A stretch of 33,618 nt of DNA from Gemmatimonadota bacterium (lineage in GTDB: Bacteria > Gemmatimonadota > Gemmatimonadetes > Gemmatimonadales > Gemmatimonadaceae): contig JAQBYI010000034.1 of the NCBI GenBank assembly GCA_027622655.1, positions 1 to 33,618 on the forward strand, written 5' to 3'. Shown piece by piece: positions 23,759 to 32,934 of the stretch. Each line of letters starts with the position of its first letter. Positions within the stretch are counted from its first letter, which is position 1. Made by a program: the position numbers and the translations under genes. A model generated the notes under the pieces. That model did not search any database. It was not told the DNA's origin and worked only from the letters and a program-made list of their open reading frames with translations.

Positions 23759-25659
23759 CAGCCGGCCACCGCTTCGGTACCGTGCAGTGCGCGCACACGA
23801 TCGGCGATGCCGGCCTGATCGAGCCCGCAAGCCGCAAGCTGCCTCGCGCGCGGCGCCGCGTACACGATCCGATCCGGGACCCCGAGCGTCGCCACTCGCA
23901 CGCCGCCATCGAGGTCGCTGATCACACGAGCCATCGACGCACCGAATCCATTCACCACGGTCCCCTCCTCAACGACGAGAATCTGACGGTGTTCGGCCAC
24001 CACCGCGGCAAGCGTGACTGAATCGTACGGCTTCATGAAGCGGCAGTTCACCACGGTGACGTCAAAGCCTTCGTCCGACAACGCCTCTGCGGCCCGCAAC
24101 GACGGAAGGACCGTCGTGCCTACCGCGAGAATAGCGACCTCGCTCCCGCGCCGCAGCACCTCCCATGATCCATACGGCACGGCCTCGATATCGCTTATAT
24201 GCGGAACGATGTCCGGCGAAGCATCGCGCGGATACCGCAGCGAGAACGGGCCCGCTCCGTGAGCCACCGCGGTGCGCAACAGACCGAGCATTTCGCGGCC
24301 GTCCTTCGGTGCCGACACGGTCGCGTTCGGAACCGCCAGCATGTAGGCGATGTCGTACAGCCCGGCGTGAGTCTCTCCGTCCTCGCCGACCAGCCCGGCC
24401 CGGTCAAGGCAGAGCACGACTGGGAGATTCTGGATCGCGACGTCGTGGATGATGCTGTCGTAGGCGCGTTGGAGAAACGTCGAATAGATGGCCGCGACAG
24501 GACGAATCCCCTGAGTGGCCATTCCGGCTGCCATCGTGATGCCGTGCCCTTCCGCGATGCCGACATCAAAGAACCGTTCGGGGTGCGCCTTCGCAGCGGG
24601 CAACGTGCCAGTTCCGCTCGGCATGGCCGCCGTGATCACCGCTATCCGTTTGTCCTCATCCATCAGTTCCGACAGACCCTTGCCGAACACCGACGTCCAG
24701 TTGGCGTTCCCTGTTGACGCCGATCGCTGCTTGCCGGTTGCTGGATCGTGCCCGGGCGGCAGCGCGTGCCATTTCTCGCCGTGCTCGCCGGCCGGGAATC
24801 CGCGCCCCTTCTGCGTAATCACGTGGACCAGGATCGTCCCCTTCATTGCCCGCACTGCGCGGAACGTATCGGCCATCTGCTGAATATCGTGTCCGTCGAT
24901 TGGCCCGAAGTAGCGGAAACCGAGTTCCTCGAAGAGCACTCCGGGCGTGAGAAACGCCTTGAGGCTCTCTTCCCATTTGTGAAGCAGCTTTTCCGCGTCC
25001 TTGAACGGACCCGGCGCCTGGCGCGCGAGATCGCCGATCTTGGACCGAATTCGGTTGTAGAGGGAATTGCGCTGCACCGACGTGAGGTACTTGTGCATCG
25101 CGCCAACGTTCGGCGCGATGGACATTTCGTTGTCGTTCAGCACGACGATCATGTCACGGTGCGACGCACCTGCATTGTTGAGGCCTTCGTACGCCAGGCC
25201 GCTCCCGAGCGAGCCGTCGCCGATGATGGCCACGACACTGAACTTCTCGCCGTTGAGATCGCGGCCGACCGCCATACCGTACGCGGCAGATATAGAGGTC
25301 GCAGCGTGCCCCGCCCCAAACGTGTCATACGGGCTCTCGGAACGTTTCAGGAAGCCGGACAATCCATCTTCCTGGCGCAGGGTGTGCATTCGCCCGGCGC
25401 GTCCCGTCAGAACCTTGTGCGGATAGCCCTGATGTCCGACGTCCCACACCAGCTGGTCCCGGGGCGCGTCGAATACGTGGTGCAGTGCTACGGTGAGTTC
25501 GACCACTCCAAGCCCCGCGCCGATATGCCCGCCGGTGCGGGAGCAAGAGTCAATCAGGAACGCGCGCACCTCGGCCGACAACGCAACCAACTGGTCGACA
25601 GTGAGCGACTTGAGGTCCGCTGGCCCTGTGAGCGACGAAAGAATCGGGTTGTTCACCAT
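23758..25659 (-). CDS. dxs: 1-deoxy-D-xylulose-5-phosphate synthase
   Basis: A 633-residue thiamine-diphosphate enzyme condensing pyruvate and glyceraldehyde 3-phosphate, the first step of the MEP isoprenoid pathway. The start has the GGHIGAGLGVVELTVALH block, then WDVGHQGYPHKVLTGR. The ThDP motif is GDGSLGSGLAYEGLNNAG. The pyrimidine-binding part has GIAEGHGITMAAGMA with the conserved Glu. The length is as in E. coli Dxs (620). The ATG at 25659 lies 75 nt after the ispA stop. That gap contains a short tandem repeat and hairpin, so dxs may be less tightly coupled than its neighbours. A TACAAT just before the ATG could also act as a -10. Confidence 0.95.
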   Translation of the reverse strand: MVNNPILSSLTGPADLKSLTVDQLVALSAEVRAFLIDSCSRTGGHIGAGLGVVELTVALHHVFDAPRDQLVWDVGHQGYPHKVLTGRAGRMHTLRQEDGLSGFLKRSESPYDTFGAGHAATSISAAYGMAVGRDLNGEKFSVVAIIGDGSLGSGLAYEGLNNAGASHRDMIVVLNDNEMSIAPNVGAMHKYLTSVQRNSLYNRIRSKIGDLARQAPGPFKDAEKLLHKWEESLKAFLTPGVLFEELGFRYFGPIDGHDIQQMADTFRAVRAMKGTILVHVITQKGRGFPAGEHGEKWHALPPGHDPATGKQRSASTGNANWTSVFGKGLSELMDEDKRIAVITAAMPSGTGTLPAAKAHPERFFDVGIAEGHGITMAAGMATQGIRPVAAIYSTFLQRAYDSIIHDVAIQNLPVVLCLDRAGLVGEDGETHAGLYDIAYMLAVPNATVSAPKDGREMLGLLRTAVAHGAGPFSLRYPRDASPDIVPHISDIEAVPYGSWEVLRRGSEVAILAVGTTVLPSLRAAEALSDEGFDVTVVNCRFMKPYDSVTLAAVVAEHRQILVVEEGTVVNGFGASMARVISDLDGGVRVATLGVPDRIVYAAPRARQLAACGLDQAGIADRVRALHGTEAVAG

Positions 25660-25709
25660 ATTGTAGAGTACGGTAACCTCAGGAAGTTCGTGCGGAAACG
25701 TCTACGGCG

Positions 25710-25742
25710 GGCCTGCGACAGGCCTGCGGCAGGCCTACGACG
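25710..25742. repeat. Three 11-bp tandem repeats at the ispA 3' end
   Basis: On the plus strand three similar 11-mers follow one another: GGCCTGCGACA, GGCCTGCGGCA and GGCCTACGACG. They span the ispA stop codon (25735-25737). On the minus strand AGGCCTG and CAGGCCT can form a 7-bp hairpin with a 3-nt loop, without a U-tract, between ispA and dxs. Confidence 0.6.
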
Positions 25743-26664
25743 GGCGGGCGACGGCGAATCGGGCGAGGTAGTCGAGCTGGGCCGACCGGATTCCCGCATC
25801 GCTGAGTGCGCGACAGGCTTCGTCGGCCAGATCAACCGCCCGGGCTCGAGCCCCATCGACGCCCAGCACGGCTGGATACGTGCTCTTGCCATGCGCGGCG
25901 TCCTTGCCGGCAGTTTTTCCGAGTTGCGAAGTCGTCGCGGTAACGTCGAGCAGGTCGTCCGCAATCTGAAATGCAAGACCGACGGCCTCGCCATAGCGGC
26001 CGAGTGCCTCCATGATCGGCTCCGACGCGCCAGCGGCGAGACCGCCGATACGCACGGATGCGCAGATCAGAGCACCGGTTTTCAGGCGGTGCACATGTTC
26101 GAGGGCCGCCGCGTCGAGCGAGCGACCTTCAGCCAACAGGTCGAGAAGTTGACCGCCAATCATTCCGCCGGCGCCAGAAGCGCGCATCAGCGTACGCACG
26201 ATTTCGCCCTGCGTGTCCTCGCTCAGTCCGAGAGTGCGCGCTGCCTGAGCCGCCGCACGAGCGGCCAGTGGAACCATGGCAACGCCGGCCGCGGCAGCGG
26301 CGACGACACCGTGTTCCCGGTGTACCGTTGGTCGTCCGCGGCGGACGTCGTCATCGTCCATGCACGGGAGGTCATCGTGAACGAGTGAGTAGGCGTGCAC
26401 TACCTCGACGGCGGCCGCCAATGCGCTGGCATCGCCCTTACCGCCGCTGGCCCGGTACACAGCGATCAGCAGCACGGCGCGCAGGCGTTTCCCAGCTCCG
26501 AGCAACGCGTAGCCAACCGCGTTCGCGACGCGCGAGTCGAGTGCCGCCGCCGCCTCAGCGGCTATGCTCGCCAGCGCGACGGCAACCGATGCGCGTTCTT
26601 CATCGAACTGCATAGGAGCCGCCTGGACGGGTCCGGAGCCCTTGATAGCGTCAGTCGGCGTCAT
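25735..26664 (-). CDS. ispA: Polyprenyl (farnesyl/geranylgeranyl) diphosphate synthase
   Basis: A 309-residue trans-prenyltransferase elongating isoprenoid diphosphates. The first Asp-rich motif is DDLPCMDDDD (97-106), followed by RRGRPTVHR; the second is FQIADDLLD. The form DDxxCMD with two intervening extra residues is the bacterial IspA type. The ATG at 26664 overlaps xseB by 14 nt. A second ATG (residue 18, MQFDEERASVAV) has a weak AGGCGG before it and would give a protein closer to E. coli IspA in length. The xseB-ispA-dxs order is widespread. Product chain length cannot be decided from sequence. Confidence 0.92.
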   Translation of the reverse strand: MTPTDAIKGSGPVQAAPMQFDEERASVAVALASIAAEAAAALDSRVANAVGYALLGAGKRLRAVLLIAVYRASGGKGDASALAAAVEVVHAYSLVHDDLPCMDDDDVRRGRPTVHREHGVVAAAAAGVAMVPLAARAAAQAARTLGLSEDTQGEIVRTLMRASGAGGMIGGQLLDLLAEGRSLDAAALEHVHRLKTGALICASVRIGGLAAGASEPIMEALGRYGEAVGLAFQIADDLLDVTATTSQLGKTAGKDAAHGKSTYPAVLGVDGARARAVDLADEACRALSDAGIRSAQLDYLARFAVARPS

Positions 26665-26905
26665 CGGGACTTAGCGGGACGCCATCCGTCGGCTCGAGCG
26701 TTCCGTCAGCACGCTCTACGAGTTCACGAAGCCGCCCTTCCGCCACCGAGAGAGTTTCTGATGCTGCGCGAAGGCGCGTGATTCCTTCTTCGAACAGCTG
26801 CAGTGCACGATCGAGCGGCACATCGGCCCGGTCCAGCGCCGACGCGATATCCTCGAGCCGTCTGAGATGCTCGTCGAAGGTCGGCCCGGTCACGCGCCCG
26901 GTCAC
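26651..26905 (-). CDS. xseB: Exodeoxyribonuclease VII small subunit
   Basis: An 84-residue helical protein that partners XseA in degrading single-stranded DNA. TFDEHLRRLEDIASALDRADVPLDRALQLFEEGITRLR is, in pattern, the XseB signature: a FEE-containing helix after a conserved LExI region. The GTG at 26905 shares a GTGA overlap with the xseA stop. A second GTG four codons later (26893) arises from a 12-bp tandem duplication (GGTCACGCGCCC twice on the plus strand) at this junction, so either could be used. Confidence 0.88.
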   Translation of the reverse strand: MTGRVTGPTFDEHLRRLEDIASALDRADVPLDRALQLFEEGITRLRAASETLSVAEGRLRELVERADGTLEPTDGVPLSPDDAD

Positions 26906-28134
26906 GCGCCCGCTCCGGGTTCGCCAGATCGCACACCGTCGGCTGCAGCGTGCACGCTGCCGTCCTGCAGCAGTAATTCGAACCGCTGGCCCGGCGCGAA
27001 CTGCTCCACGCGCGACAGCGCCACGCCCTCATGCGTACGCGGGAGAGCGTAGCCACGGGCAAGCGTCGCGAGCGGCGACAGTGCTTCGATCCGCCCGGCG
27101 ACGCCACGCAAGGCATCGCGCCGACGTTCAATTGAACGGGAGGCGCGCCCACGGAGATCGCGCGATACGCGGCTCAAATCGCGTCGCCCCTGGCTCGCCC
27201 GTCGCTGCAGCGACGCGGCCATAGTCGCAGCGAGCCCGCGAAGATCGCGCCGGATGTCGTCGAGGACAGGCGCCACCAGCTCGGCCGCCGCGCTCGGCGT
27301 TGCCGCGCGCGCGTCGGCTACGAAATCAGCCAACGTTACGTCAACCTCGTGCCCGACAGCGCTCACGATCGGAATCGGCGACGCAGCGATCGCGCGAGCG
27401 ACGCGCTCATCGTTGAAACACCAGAGATCTTCGCGCGAACCGCCGCCGCGCCCCACAATGAGCACATCCGCCCCGCCCCATCGTGCGGCGCGCTCAAGCG
27501 CCCGAACCAGTGACTCCGGCGCCGTGTCGCCCTGCACGGCCGCGGGAATCACCACGACGTCGATCGTCGGGTTCCGACGCGCAATTACCGACACGATGTC
27601 GTGCATGGCGGCACCGTCTGCGCTGGTAATCACACCGACGCACTTCGGAAATCGTGGAATCGCACGCTTACGCGCCGGGTCGAACAGACCGTCGCGCTCG
27701 AGAGCCGCCTTGACCTTCTCGAACGCCTTGCGCCACAACCCTTCGCCTTCGGCCTCGATCGCACGAACGGCGAACTGCACTTTGGCGCGTGCGGCCCACA
27801 TGGTGAGTTGTCCATACGCGACTACCTGCATCCCCTCGTCCGGCGGAGCGGGAATCCGCGCCTGATCGCGCGACCAGACTACGCAGTCGATCGCCGCGTC
27901 AGAGTCCTTGAGCGTAAAGTACCAGTGACCGTTTCGATGCTTCGTAAACGCACCGACTTCGCCGGCAATCCAGATCGGTGGAAACGTCCCCTCGAGAACG
28001 TCCTTCGCCTGCGCGGTCAGCGCTGCAACGGAGACCGCCCGTTCCGGCGAGTCGCCGGGAACGCCGTCGCCGGGATGCGGGCGAATGCGGCCGCGTGCGG
28101 ACGCCGGCGCTCGCGGCGCGCCTCGCGGTGCCAT
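26902..28134 (-). CDS. xseA: Exodeoxyribonuclease VII large subunit
   Basis: A 410-residue catalytic subunit of exonuclease VII. After an Ala/Arg/Pro-rich start of about 30 residues comes the OB-fold DNA-binding domain (VSVAALTAQAKDVLEGTFPPIWIAGEV, in pattern, then GHWYFTLKD). The nuclease core has VGVITSADGAAMHDI, DVLIVGRGGGSREDLWCFND and VSAVGHEVDVTLADFVADARAATPSAAAE, all family signatures. It is somewhat shorter than E. coli XseA (456), with a reduced coiled-coil part. The ATG overlaps the folD stop by one base (TGATG). Confidence 0.93.
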   Translation of the reverse strand: MAPRGAPRAPASARGRIRPHPGDGVPGDSPERAVSVAALTAQAKDVLEGTFPPIWIAGEVGAFTKHRNGHWYFTLKDSDAAIDCVVWSRDQARIPAPPDEGMQVVAYGQLTMWAARAKVQFAVRAIEAEGEGLWRKAFEKVKAALERDGLFDPARKRAIPRFPKCVGVITSADGAAMHDIVSVIARRNPTIDVVVIPAAVQGDTAPESLVRALERAARWGGADVLIVGRGGGSREDLWCFNDERVARAIAASPIPIVSAVGHEVDVTLADFVADARAATPSAAAELVAPVLDDIRRDLRGLAATMAASLQRRASQGRRDLSRVSRDLRGRASRSIERRRDALRGVAGRIEALSPLATLARGYALPRTHEGVALSRVEQFAPGQRFELLLQDGSVHAAADGVRSGEPGAGA

Positions 28135-29015
28135 CAGGCCGTCTGCTCCGCCGCGCGCACCGTGTTTCGCAGCAGCATCGCGATTGTCATCGGGCCCACG
28201 CCGCCGGGAACCGGTGTCAGCTTCGAGGCTACTGCACTGACGGTGGCGAAATCCACATCGCCAAGAAGTCGCATCCCCGACTTCGTCGTGGGATCCGCCA
28301 CGCGAGAGGTCCCGACGTCGATAACCACGGCGCCGGGCCGGATCATGTCACCGGTGATCGTGCCGGGTCGACCGACGGCGGCGATAACTATGTCCGCGCG
28401 CTTTGTGTGCCAGGCAAGGTCGGGCGTACGCGAGTGACAAACGGTCACCGTCGCGTCACCACCGGCGCCCTGTTGGATCAACAGGGCCATCATCGGCTTA
28501 CCTACGATGTTGCTGCGGCCGACAATCACGACGTGCTTGCCCGCCGTCTCGACGCCGTATTCCTGCAACAGCACATGGACTCCCGCCGGTGTGCACGGCG
28601 CAAAGCCATCCCGTTCACCGATGAGCACCTTGCCGACGTTTACCGGATGAAATCCGTCCACATCCTTGGACGAAGCGATTCGCCGAATGACGGCCTGCGG
28701 ATCGATCTGCTTCGGGACCGGCATCTGCACGAGGATTCCGTGCACCGCGGGGTCGGCATTCAACCGATCGACCACCGCGAGCAGTTCGTCCTGCGTCGTT
28801 GTCGCGGGCATGCGAATCGTCTCGCCCCGCATCCCGACCTCAATACTCGCCTTTTCCTTGTTGCGCACGTACGCGGCGCTTCCGCCGTCATCACCGACGA
28901 GCACAACGCTGAGTCCCGGGACGATTCCGCGGGCAGCGAGTGCGGCGCAGCGCACCGCGACTTCGCCTCGAATCTTCTTTGCGACGGCCGCGCCGTCGAT
29001 GAGTTCAGCGGGCAA
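28134..29015 (-). CDS. folD: Bifunctional methylenetetrahydrofolate dehydrogenase / cyclohydrolase
   Basis: A 293-residue NADP-dependent enzyme interconverting 5,10-methylene-, methenyl- and 10-formyl-tetrahydrofolate. Signatures are [13 protein letters not shown] (with the catalytic Tyr and Lys), [28 protein letters not shown] and [16 protein letters not shown]. No ATG fits the N-terminus: homology to MAAKIIDGKTIA of E. coli begins exactly at a TTG (29015), giving [15 protein letters not shown] use that TTG; it overlaps the rny end by 11 nt. A purine stretch AAGAGAG lies 9 nt upstream. The open frame continues to 29138 but only within rny. Confidence 0.92.
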   Translation of the reverse strand: MPAELIDGAAVAKKIRGEVAVRCAALAARGIVPGLSVVLVGDDGGSAAYVRNKEKASIEVGMRGETIRMPATTTQDELLAVVDRLNADPAVHGILVQMPVPKQIDPQAVIRRIASSKDVDGFHPVNVGKVLIGERDGFAPCTPAGVHVLLQEYGVETAGKHVVIVGRSNIVGKPMMALLIQQGAGGDATVTVCHSRTPDLAWHTKRADIVIAAVGRPGTITGDMIRPGAVVIDVGTSRVADPTTKSGMRLLGDVDFATVSAVASKLTPVPGGVGPMTIAMLLRNTVRAAEQTA

Positions 29016-30594
29016 TGTCCATAGCTCTCTTTTCGCGGATGGCAACAACTTTGATCTGGCCCGGATACTGGAGCTCGGATTCGACGCGGCGCGCAATTTC
29101 TTCGGTGAGCGACTGCATGCGCGTATCATCGATGTCATCCGGGTTCACGATGACACGAATCTCACGGCCGGCCTGAATCGCGAACACGCGGTCTACACCC
29201 TTGTAGCTCGACGCAATCTTCTCGAGCCCCTCAAGCCGTTTGACGTACGTCTCGAACGCCTCACGACGCGCGCCGGGCCTCGACCCCGAAATCGCGTCCG
29301 CCGCCTGCACCAGCACACTCACCTCGCTCTCGTGCGGTACGTCGTCGTGATGGGCGGCGATGCAATTCACGACGAGCGGGTTTTCGCCGTACTTCGTGGC
29401 CACTTCGACGCCCAGCTGGACGTGCGTCCCTTCGTGCTCGTGCGTGAGCACCTTGCCGATGTCGTGCAGCAGCGCCCCGCGCCGAGCCATTACGGAGTCA
29501 AACCCGAGCTCTTCGCACATCATGCTCGCCAGCCACGCCACTTCCTTCGAGTGCTGCAGAATGTTCTGGCCGTAACTCGTGCGCCACTTCATCCGGCCGA
29601 TCAGCTTGATCAATTCCGGATCAAGCCCGTGAACGTTCGCATCGTATGCGGCGCGTTCACCGGTCTCAACGATTCCGGCATCAACTTCCTTGCGGGCCTT
29701 CTCAACAACTTCCTCGATGCGTCCGGGATGGATCCGCCCGTCGGCCACGAGTTTCTCGAGCGCAACGCGGGCGACTTCGCGGCGGACCGGATCGAAACAC
29801 GAAACCACCACAGTGTCAGGCGTATCATCGATGATCACGTCCACGCCCGTCGCCAGCTCGAACGCACGAATATTTCGTCCTTCGCGTCCGATGATGCGCC
29901 CCTTCATTTCGTCCTTGGGAAGCGCCACCGTACTCGCCGTGATTTCCGCGGTGTGCTCGGCCGCAATGCGCTGAACGGCAAGCGCGACGACCTTCTTGGC
30001 TTCGCGGTCGGCGTTTCGCTTGGCCGTCTCCCGGATCTCGCGCAGGCGACTCGCCGCGTCGGCGTGCGCTTCCTCTTCCATGCGGCGAATCAACTCAGCC
30101 TTGGCTTCCTGCGCGGAGAGTCCGGCGAGCTGTTCGAGGCGTCTCCGTTCGTCCGAAACGATCCGGTCGAGTTCGGCCTGCCCGTCCTCAATGGCCTTCT
30201 CCTTGCGTCCGATATCACTGGCGCGTCGGCCGAGATCTTTGTCCCGTGATTCGATTACGTCGAATTTCCGATCCAGGACGTTTTCCCTCTCCTGAAGCCG
30301 CTTTTCGTCGCGCTCGATCTCTTCGCGGCGGCGACGCGCTTCCGTCTCCCACTCCTCGCGGGATCGCATCGCCTCTTCCTTTCCGGTGAGGACGGCCTGC
30401 TTGCGGAGGCTGTCTGCTTCGCGCTCCGCGTCGCCGAGTATGCGCTTGGCGAGGTCCTCAGCAGTGTCGTGGGCGGCGCGGCGCGCGGTGAGTTCGGCGT
30501 CCCGGCCAGTTTTGCGGCCCGTCACGAAAGCGATCAGAGCGCCGCCAACACCCACGACGGCGAGCACGATCGCCAGAATCTCCATTCCGGTCAT
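29005..30594 (-). CDS. rny: Ribonuclease Y
   Basis: A 529-residue membrane-anchored endoribonuclease that initiates mRNA decay. A single N-terminal membrane helix (about residues 5-25) is followed by a long charged coiled coil (about 30-200). The KH domain has [16 protein letters not shown] (231-246), and the HD domain has His348 and the His-Asp pair at 377-378 in [17 protein letters not shown]. The domain order and length match Bacillus RNase Y (520). The ATG at 30594 or the one at 30585 could be used. It is the first gene of the run ending with recN. Confidence 0.95.
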   Translation of the reverse strand: MTGMEILAIVLAVVGVGGALIAFVTGRKTGRDAELTARRAAHDTAEDLAKRILGDAEREADSLRKQAVLTGKEEAMRSREEWETEARRRREEIERDEKRLQERENVLDRKFDVIESRDKDLGRRASDIGRKEKAIEDGQAELDRIVSDERRRLEQLAGLSAQEAKAELIRRMEEEAHADAASRLREIRETAKRNADREAKKVVALAVQRIAAEHTAEITASTVALPKDEMKGRIIGREGRNIRAFELATGVDVIIDDTPDTVVVSCFDPVRREVARVALEKLVADGRIHPGRIEEVVEKARKEVDAGIVETGERAAYDANVHGLDPELIKLIGRMKWRTSYGQNILQHSKEVAWLASMMCEELGFDSVMARRGALLHDIGKVLTHEHEGTHVQLGVEVATKYGENPLVVNCIAAHHDDVPHESEVSVLVQAADAISGSRPGARREAFETYVKRLEGLEKIASSYKGVDRVFAIQAGREIRVIVNPDDIDDTRMQSLTEEIARRVESELQYPGQIKVVAIREKRAMDIAR

Positions 30595-30884
30595 CTTCAG
30601 TATGCCTCGGAGCGGAACGCGTGCCGCGAGGTTGCCGGCACCTGCACCGCCGATTCAGGAAAACGGCGCGTGACGGCCCAAGCCCGGCGCAACTTCGGAG
30701 GGAGGCAAAACCGCCCGGTCAGGCACCGTTGAGCGAGCTCAGATGGGTGCGCGGCGGGGTGGGCTAACTTCCTCTGACGCTTGAACCTATGGCTCTACCA
30801 GTCGACGCACAGGCAAGATACGCCCGGGAAACGGTGGCTGCAACGCCCGGAATTCGACCGGTAGCTCCGCTAGCGCTTTGCGGG
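30595..30884 (-). other. 290-nt intergenic region upstream of rny, possible structured RNA
   Basis: No convincing protein gene is seen. On the minus strand CTACCGGTCGA (30864-30854) and TCGACTGGTAG (30805-30795) can form an 11-bp helix with one G-U pair, enclosing 48 nt that can fold further (CGGGC/GCCTG). On the plus strand the same pair would be an A-C mismatch, which favours a minus-strand RNA. The position just upstream of rny recalls places where 6S RNA is found in some bacteria, but I cannot recognise 6S conserved bases. It must also hold the rny promoter, which I could not identify. Confidence 0.3.
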
Positions 30885-32828
30885 TCACGGAGCGCCCGAG
30901 CCCCGGAGGACGTTCGCTACTGCCGTCCCCAGCTCAGCTGGCACAAACGGCTTTCGCAGCAGCGCGCCGGGCAGGTCTTCAATCGCCCTATTGGTGTCTT
31001 CATCCACAGCGTATGCCGTCGTGAACAGGACGCGGAGCTCGGGCCAGCGTTCCCGCGCACGCCGCACGAGCTCGCGGCCGTTGAGCTTTGGCATAATGAC
31101 GTCCGTCACCAGCAACACCGGCGGTTCAGCCCGAGCGAGAATGATTTCGAGAGCGTCTTGGCCGTTCGTGGCCTCGGTAACGGCGTAGCCACGATCGCTC
31201 AGCGCTTTCACGACGATGCGTCGGACGTGCTCGTCGTCTTCGACGACCACGACGTCCCCGGTGCCAGCTTCGTCTCCACCGTCAACCGCCATTTCGGGTT
31301 CGGTGTCCGCACGACCAGCGTGCATTTTGGGGAAATACAGCTCAAACAACGTGCCCTCGCCCGGACGGCTCTGAAGACGGATGAATCCGCCACTTTGCTT
31401 CACGATCCCATAGGTCGTGGACAAGCCCAGGCCAGTGCCGCGACCCAGTCCCTTCGTCGTGAAGAATGGCTCAAAAACTTTCGCGGCCGTGGCTTCGTCC
31501 ATCCCGGCGCCCGTGTCACGGACACTCAGCAACACCATTTCCATCGGCCCGGGCAAATGCTCGCCCGTCCCTGAACGCGTCAATACGCGATCGTGCCTCA
31601 CCGTGGCGTTCGACGTTTGAATAGTGAGGTGGCCACCTGCTGGCATCGCGTCACGGGCGTTCATCACGAGGCTCATCAGCGCCTGCTCAATCTGACCCGA
31701 ATCGGCGTGAATGAGACCGAGCCCTTTCCCGGGCACCGTAGTGAACGTGATTTCCGCGGACAGTACGCGGCGTAGCATTTTTGCAAGCCCAACTACGACT
31801 TGATTGAGATCGAGCGGTCCGGCATCGAACAGCTGCCGTCGGCTGAAGGCGAGCAGCTGCCGCGTCAGCGTCGCCGCCCGCTTGGCGGCGCTGTGAATCT
31901 CGCCGAGATCTTCCTTCCGGGAATCCCCAGGCGGACACTCTTCGAGCATCAGGCTCGAATAAGTACCAATGACTGTCAGCAGGTTGTTGAAATCGTGAGC
32001 GACACCGCCCGCCAGTTGACCGACGGCTTCCATCTTCTGCGCGACGCGCAACTGCCGTTCGAGGTCGCGCTGTTCCGTCCTGTCGTCCATCATGAGCACG
32101 AGGTGCGGCCGATCGTGCAGCGTGATGGCAAGGCACTCGCAATTCAACGACACCCGCTTATTGGCTGTGGTGACCATGTCGAGATCGCGTGAAACCGGCT
32201 TCAGCTGTGCCAAAGCCGACTCGGCCGCGGCGAGCAGTCCGGCCGCCTTCCACGACTCGATTTCCCGAAATCGCTGGGCGAGCAACGTTTCGCGCGAAAC
32301 GCCCGTGATGACGGACGCAGCCTCATTGACCGAGACGCACGCGCCGCTCGTCGCGTCGTAGATGATGATTCCCAGCGTTGCGCCGCGTATGATTGCCTGG
32401 CTGAGTTCGCCGGCTTCCAGGGCGGATCGATGACCCTCATCGGCGTTACGTTCGGCCGCCCGCCGGGCTTCGTCATCAACAATGAAGGAGATGTGGCGCG
32501 GGCCTTCGGCCGTGAGCCACGGCGCGAAGTTGATAACGACGCCAATCCGCGTGCCGTCCTTCCGAACCGCTTCGAGCTTGCGTGACGAGTCGTGGCTACG
32601 AGCCAAGCGCGCGGCAGTTGCCTCCACGCGTAGCGCGACGTGCGCAGCGCGTGTTTCGCGAGGAACGAGGTCTTCGATGGACTTCGCAAGCAACTCGCCG
32701 GGGCCGTAACCCAAGAGACGCTCCGCCGCCGCGTTGACCTGAAGCACCCGACCGCGCTCGTCCGAGACGACGATCGCGTGCGGAGCCGCATTGATAAACC
32801 CGTCAATTGCGTCGCTCGTACCATCCAT
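30885..32828 (-). CDS. Soluble PAS-PAS hybrid sensor histidine kinase with C-terminal receiver
   Basis: A 647-residue signalling protein without membrane segments. Domains in order: PAS (about 8-118), a second PAS (about 142-250), HisKA with the H-box QLAGGVAHDFNN (phospho-acceptor His278), HATPase_c with N-box Asn390, DTGAGMD (438-444) and GTGLGLS (464-470), then a receiver (about 525-645) with acidic EDDE (530-533), phospho-acceptor Asp576 in LLVTDVIMP and Lys626. The HDFNN form is typical of kinases acting in multi-step relays. No output regulator is adjacent, so its target is unknown. Cytoplasmic PAS domains suggest redox, light or metabolite sensing. The ATG at 32828 lies inside a small upstream ORF. 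Confidence 0.9.
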   Translation of the reverse strand: MDGTSDAIDGFINAAPHAIVVSDERGRVLQVNAAAERLLGYGPGELLAKSIEDLVPRETRAAHVALRVEATAARLARSHDSSRKLEAVRKDGTRIGVVINFAPWLTAEGPRHISFIVDDEARRAAERNADEGHRSALEAGELSQAIIRGATLGIIIYDATSGACVSVNEAASVITGVSRETLLAQRFREIESWKAAGLLAAAESALAQLKPVSRDLDMVTTANKRVSLNCECLAITLHDRPHLVLMMDDRTEQRDLERQLRVAQKMEAVGQLAGGVAHDFNNLLTVIGTYSSLMLEECPPGDSRKEDLGEIHSAAKRAATLTRQLLAFSRRQLFDAGPLDLNQVVVGLAKMLRRVLSAEITFTTVPGKGLGLIHADSGQIEQALMSLVMNARDAMPAGGHLTIQTSNATVRHDRVLTRSGTGEHLPGPMEMVLLSVRDTGAGMDEATAAKVFEPFFTTKGLGRGTGLGLSTTYGIVKQSGGFIRLQSRPGEGTLFELYFPKMHAGRADTEPEMAVDGGDEAGTGDVVVVEDDEHVRRIVVKALSDRGYAVTEATNGQDALEIILARAEPPVLLVTDVIMPKLNGRELVRRARERWPELRVLFTTAYAVDEDTNRAIEDLPGALLRKPFVPAELGTAVANVLRGSGAP

Positions 32829-32934
32829 TCAGCCGGGCCCCGTTTCTGACGGCGAAAAACAGTGCACCCCAACCGACGAACGTCGCTGCGTACAGAATCA
32901 CGACCGGTGCGCCAGACCCATTGGGGTTGCCCAT
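32803..32934 (-). CDS. Possible 43-residue single-span membrane protein
   Basis: A short ORF from the ATG at 32934-32932 to the TGA at 32805-32803. The product starts MGNPNGSGAP, then has one hydrophobic helix of about 20 residues (VVILYAATFVGWGALFFAV), and ends with a basic tail (ARLNGWYERRN) that suggests an N-out, C-in orientation. It overlaps the histidine kinase start by 26 nt, so it may be translationally coupled to it. I do not recognise a family. AGTAGG just before the ATG is too close to be a good ribosome site. It could be a chance ORF; the clean membrane profile is the main argument. Confidence 0.4.
   Translation of the reverse strand: MGNPNGSGAPVVILYAATFVGWGALFFAVRNGARLNGWYERRN

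Noticed and set aside
24748-26388. A 546-codon plus-strand ORF opposite dxs and ispA
   Set aside because: Long antisense frames are expected in GC-rich DNA. The minus-strand genes have full family motifs, and this translation resembles no family I know.
28666-30249. A 527-codon plus-strand ORF opposite folD and rny
   Set aside because: It is antisense to clearly real RNase Y and FolD genes and shows no recognisable domain.
30595-30884. SRP (4.5S) RNA, tmRNA or RNase P RNA in the gap before rny
   Set aside because: The conserved SRP GGAAGGAAGCAGCC-type block, the RNase P GAGGAAAGUCC block and tmRNA tRNA-like ends are not present.
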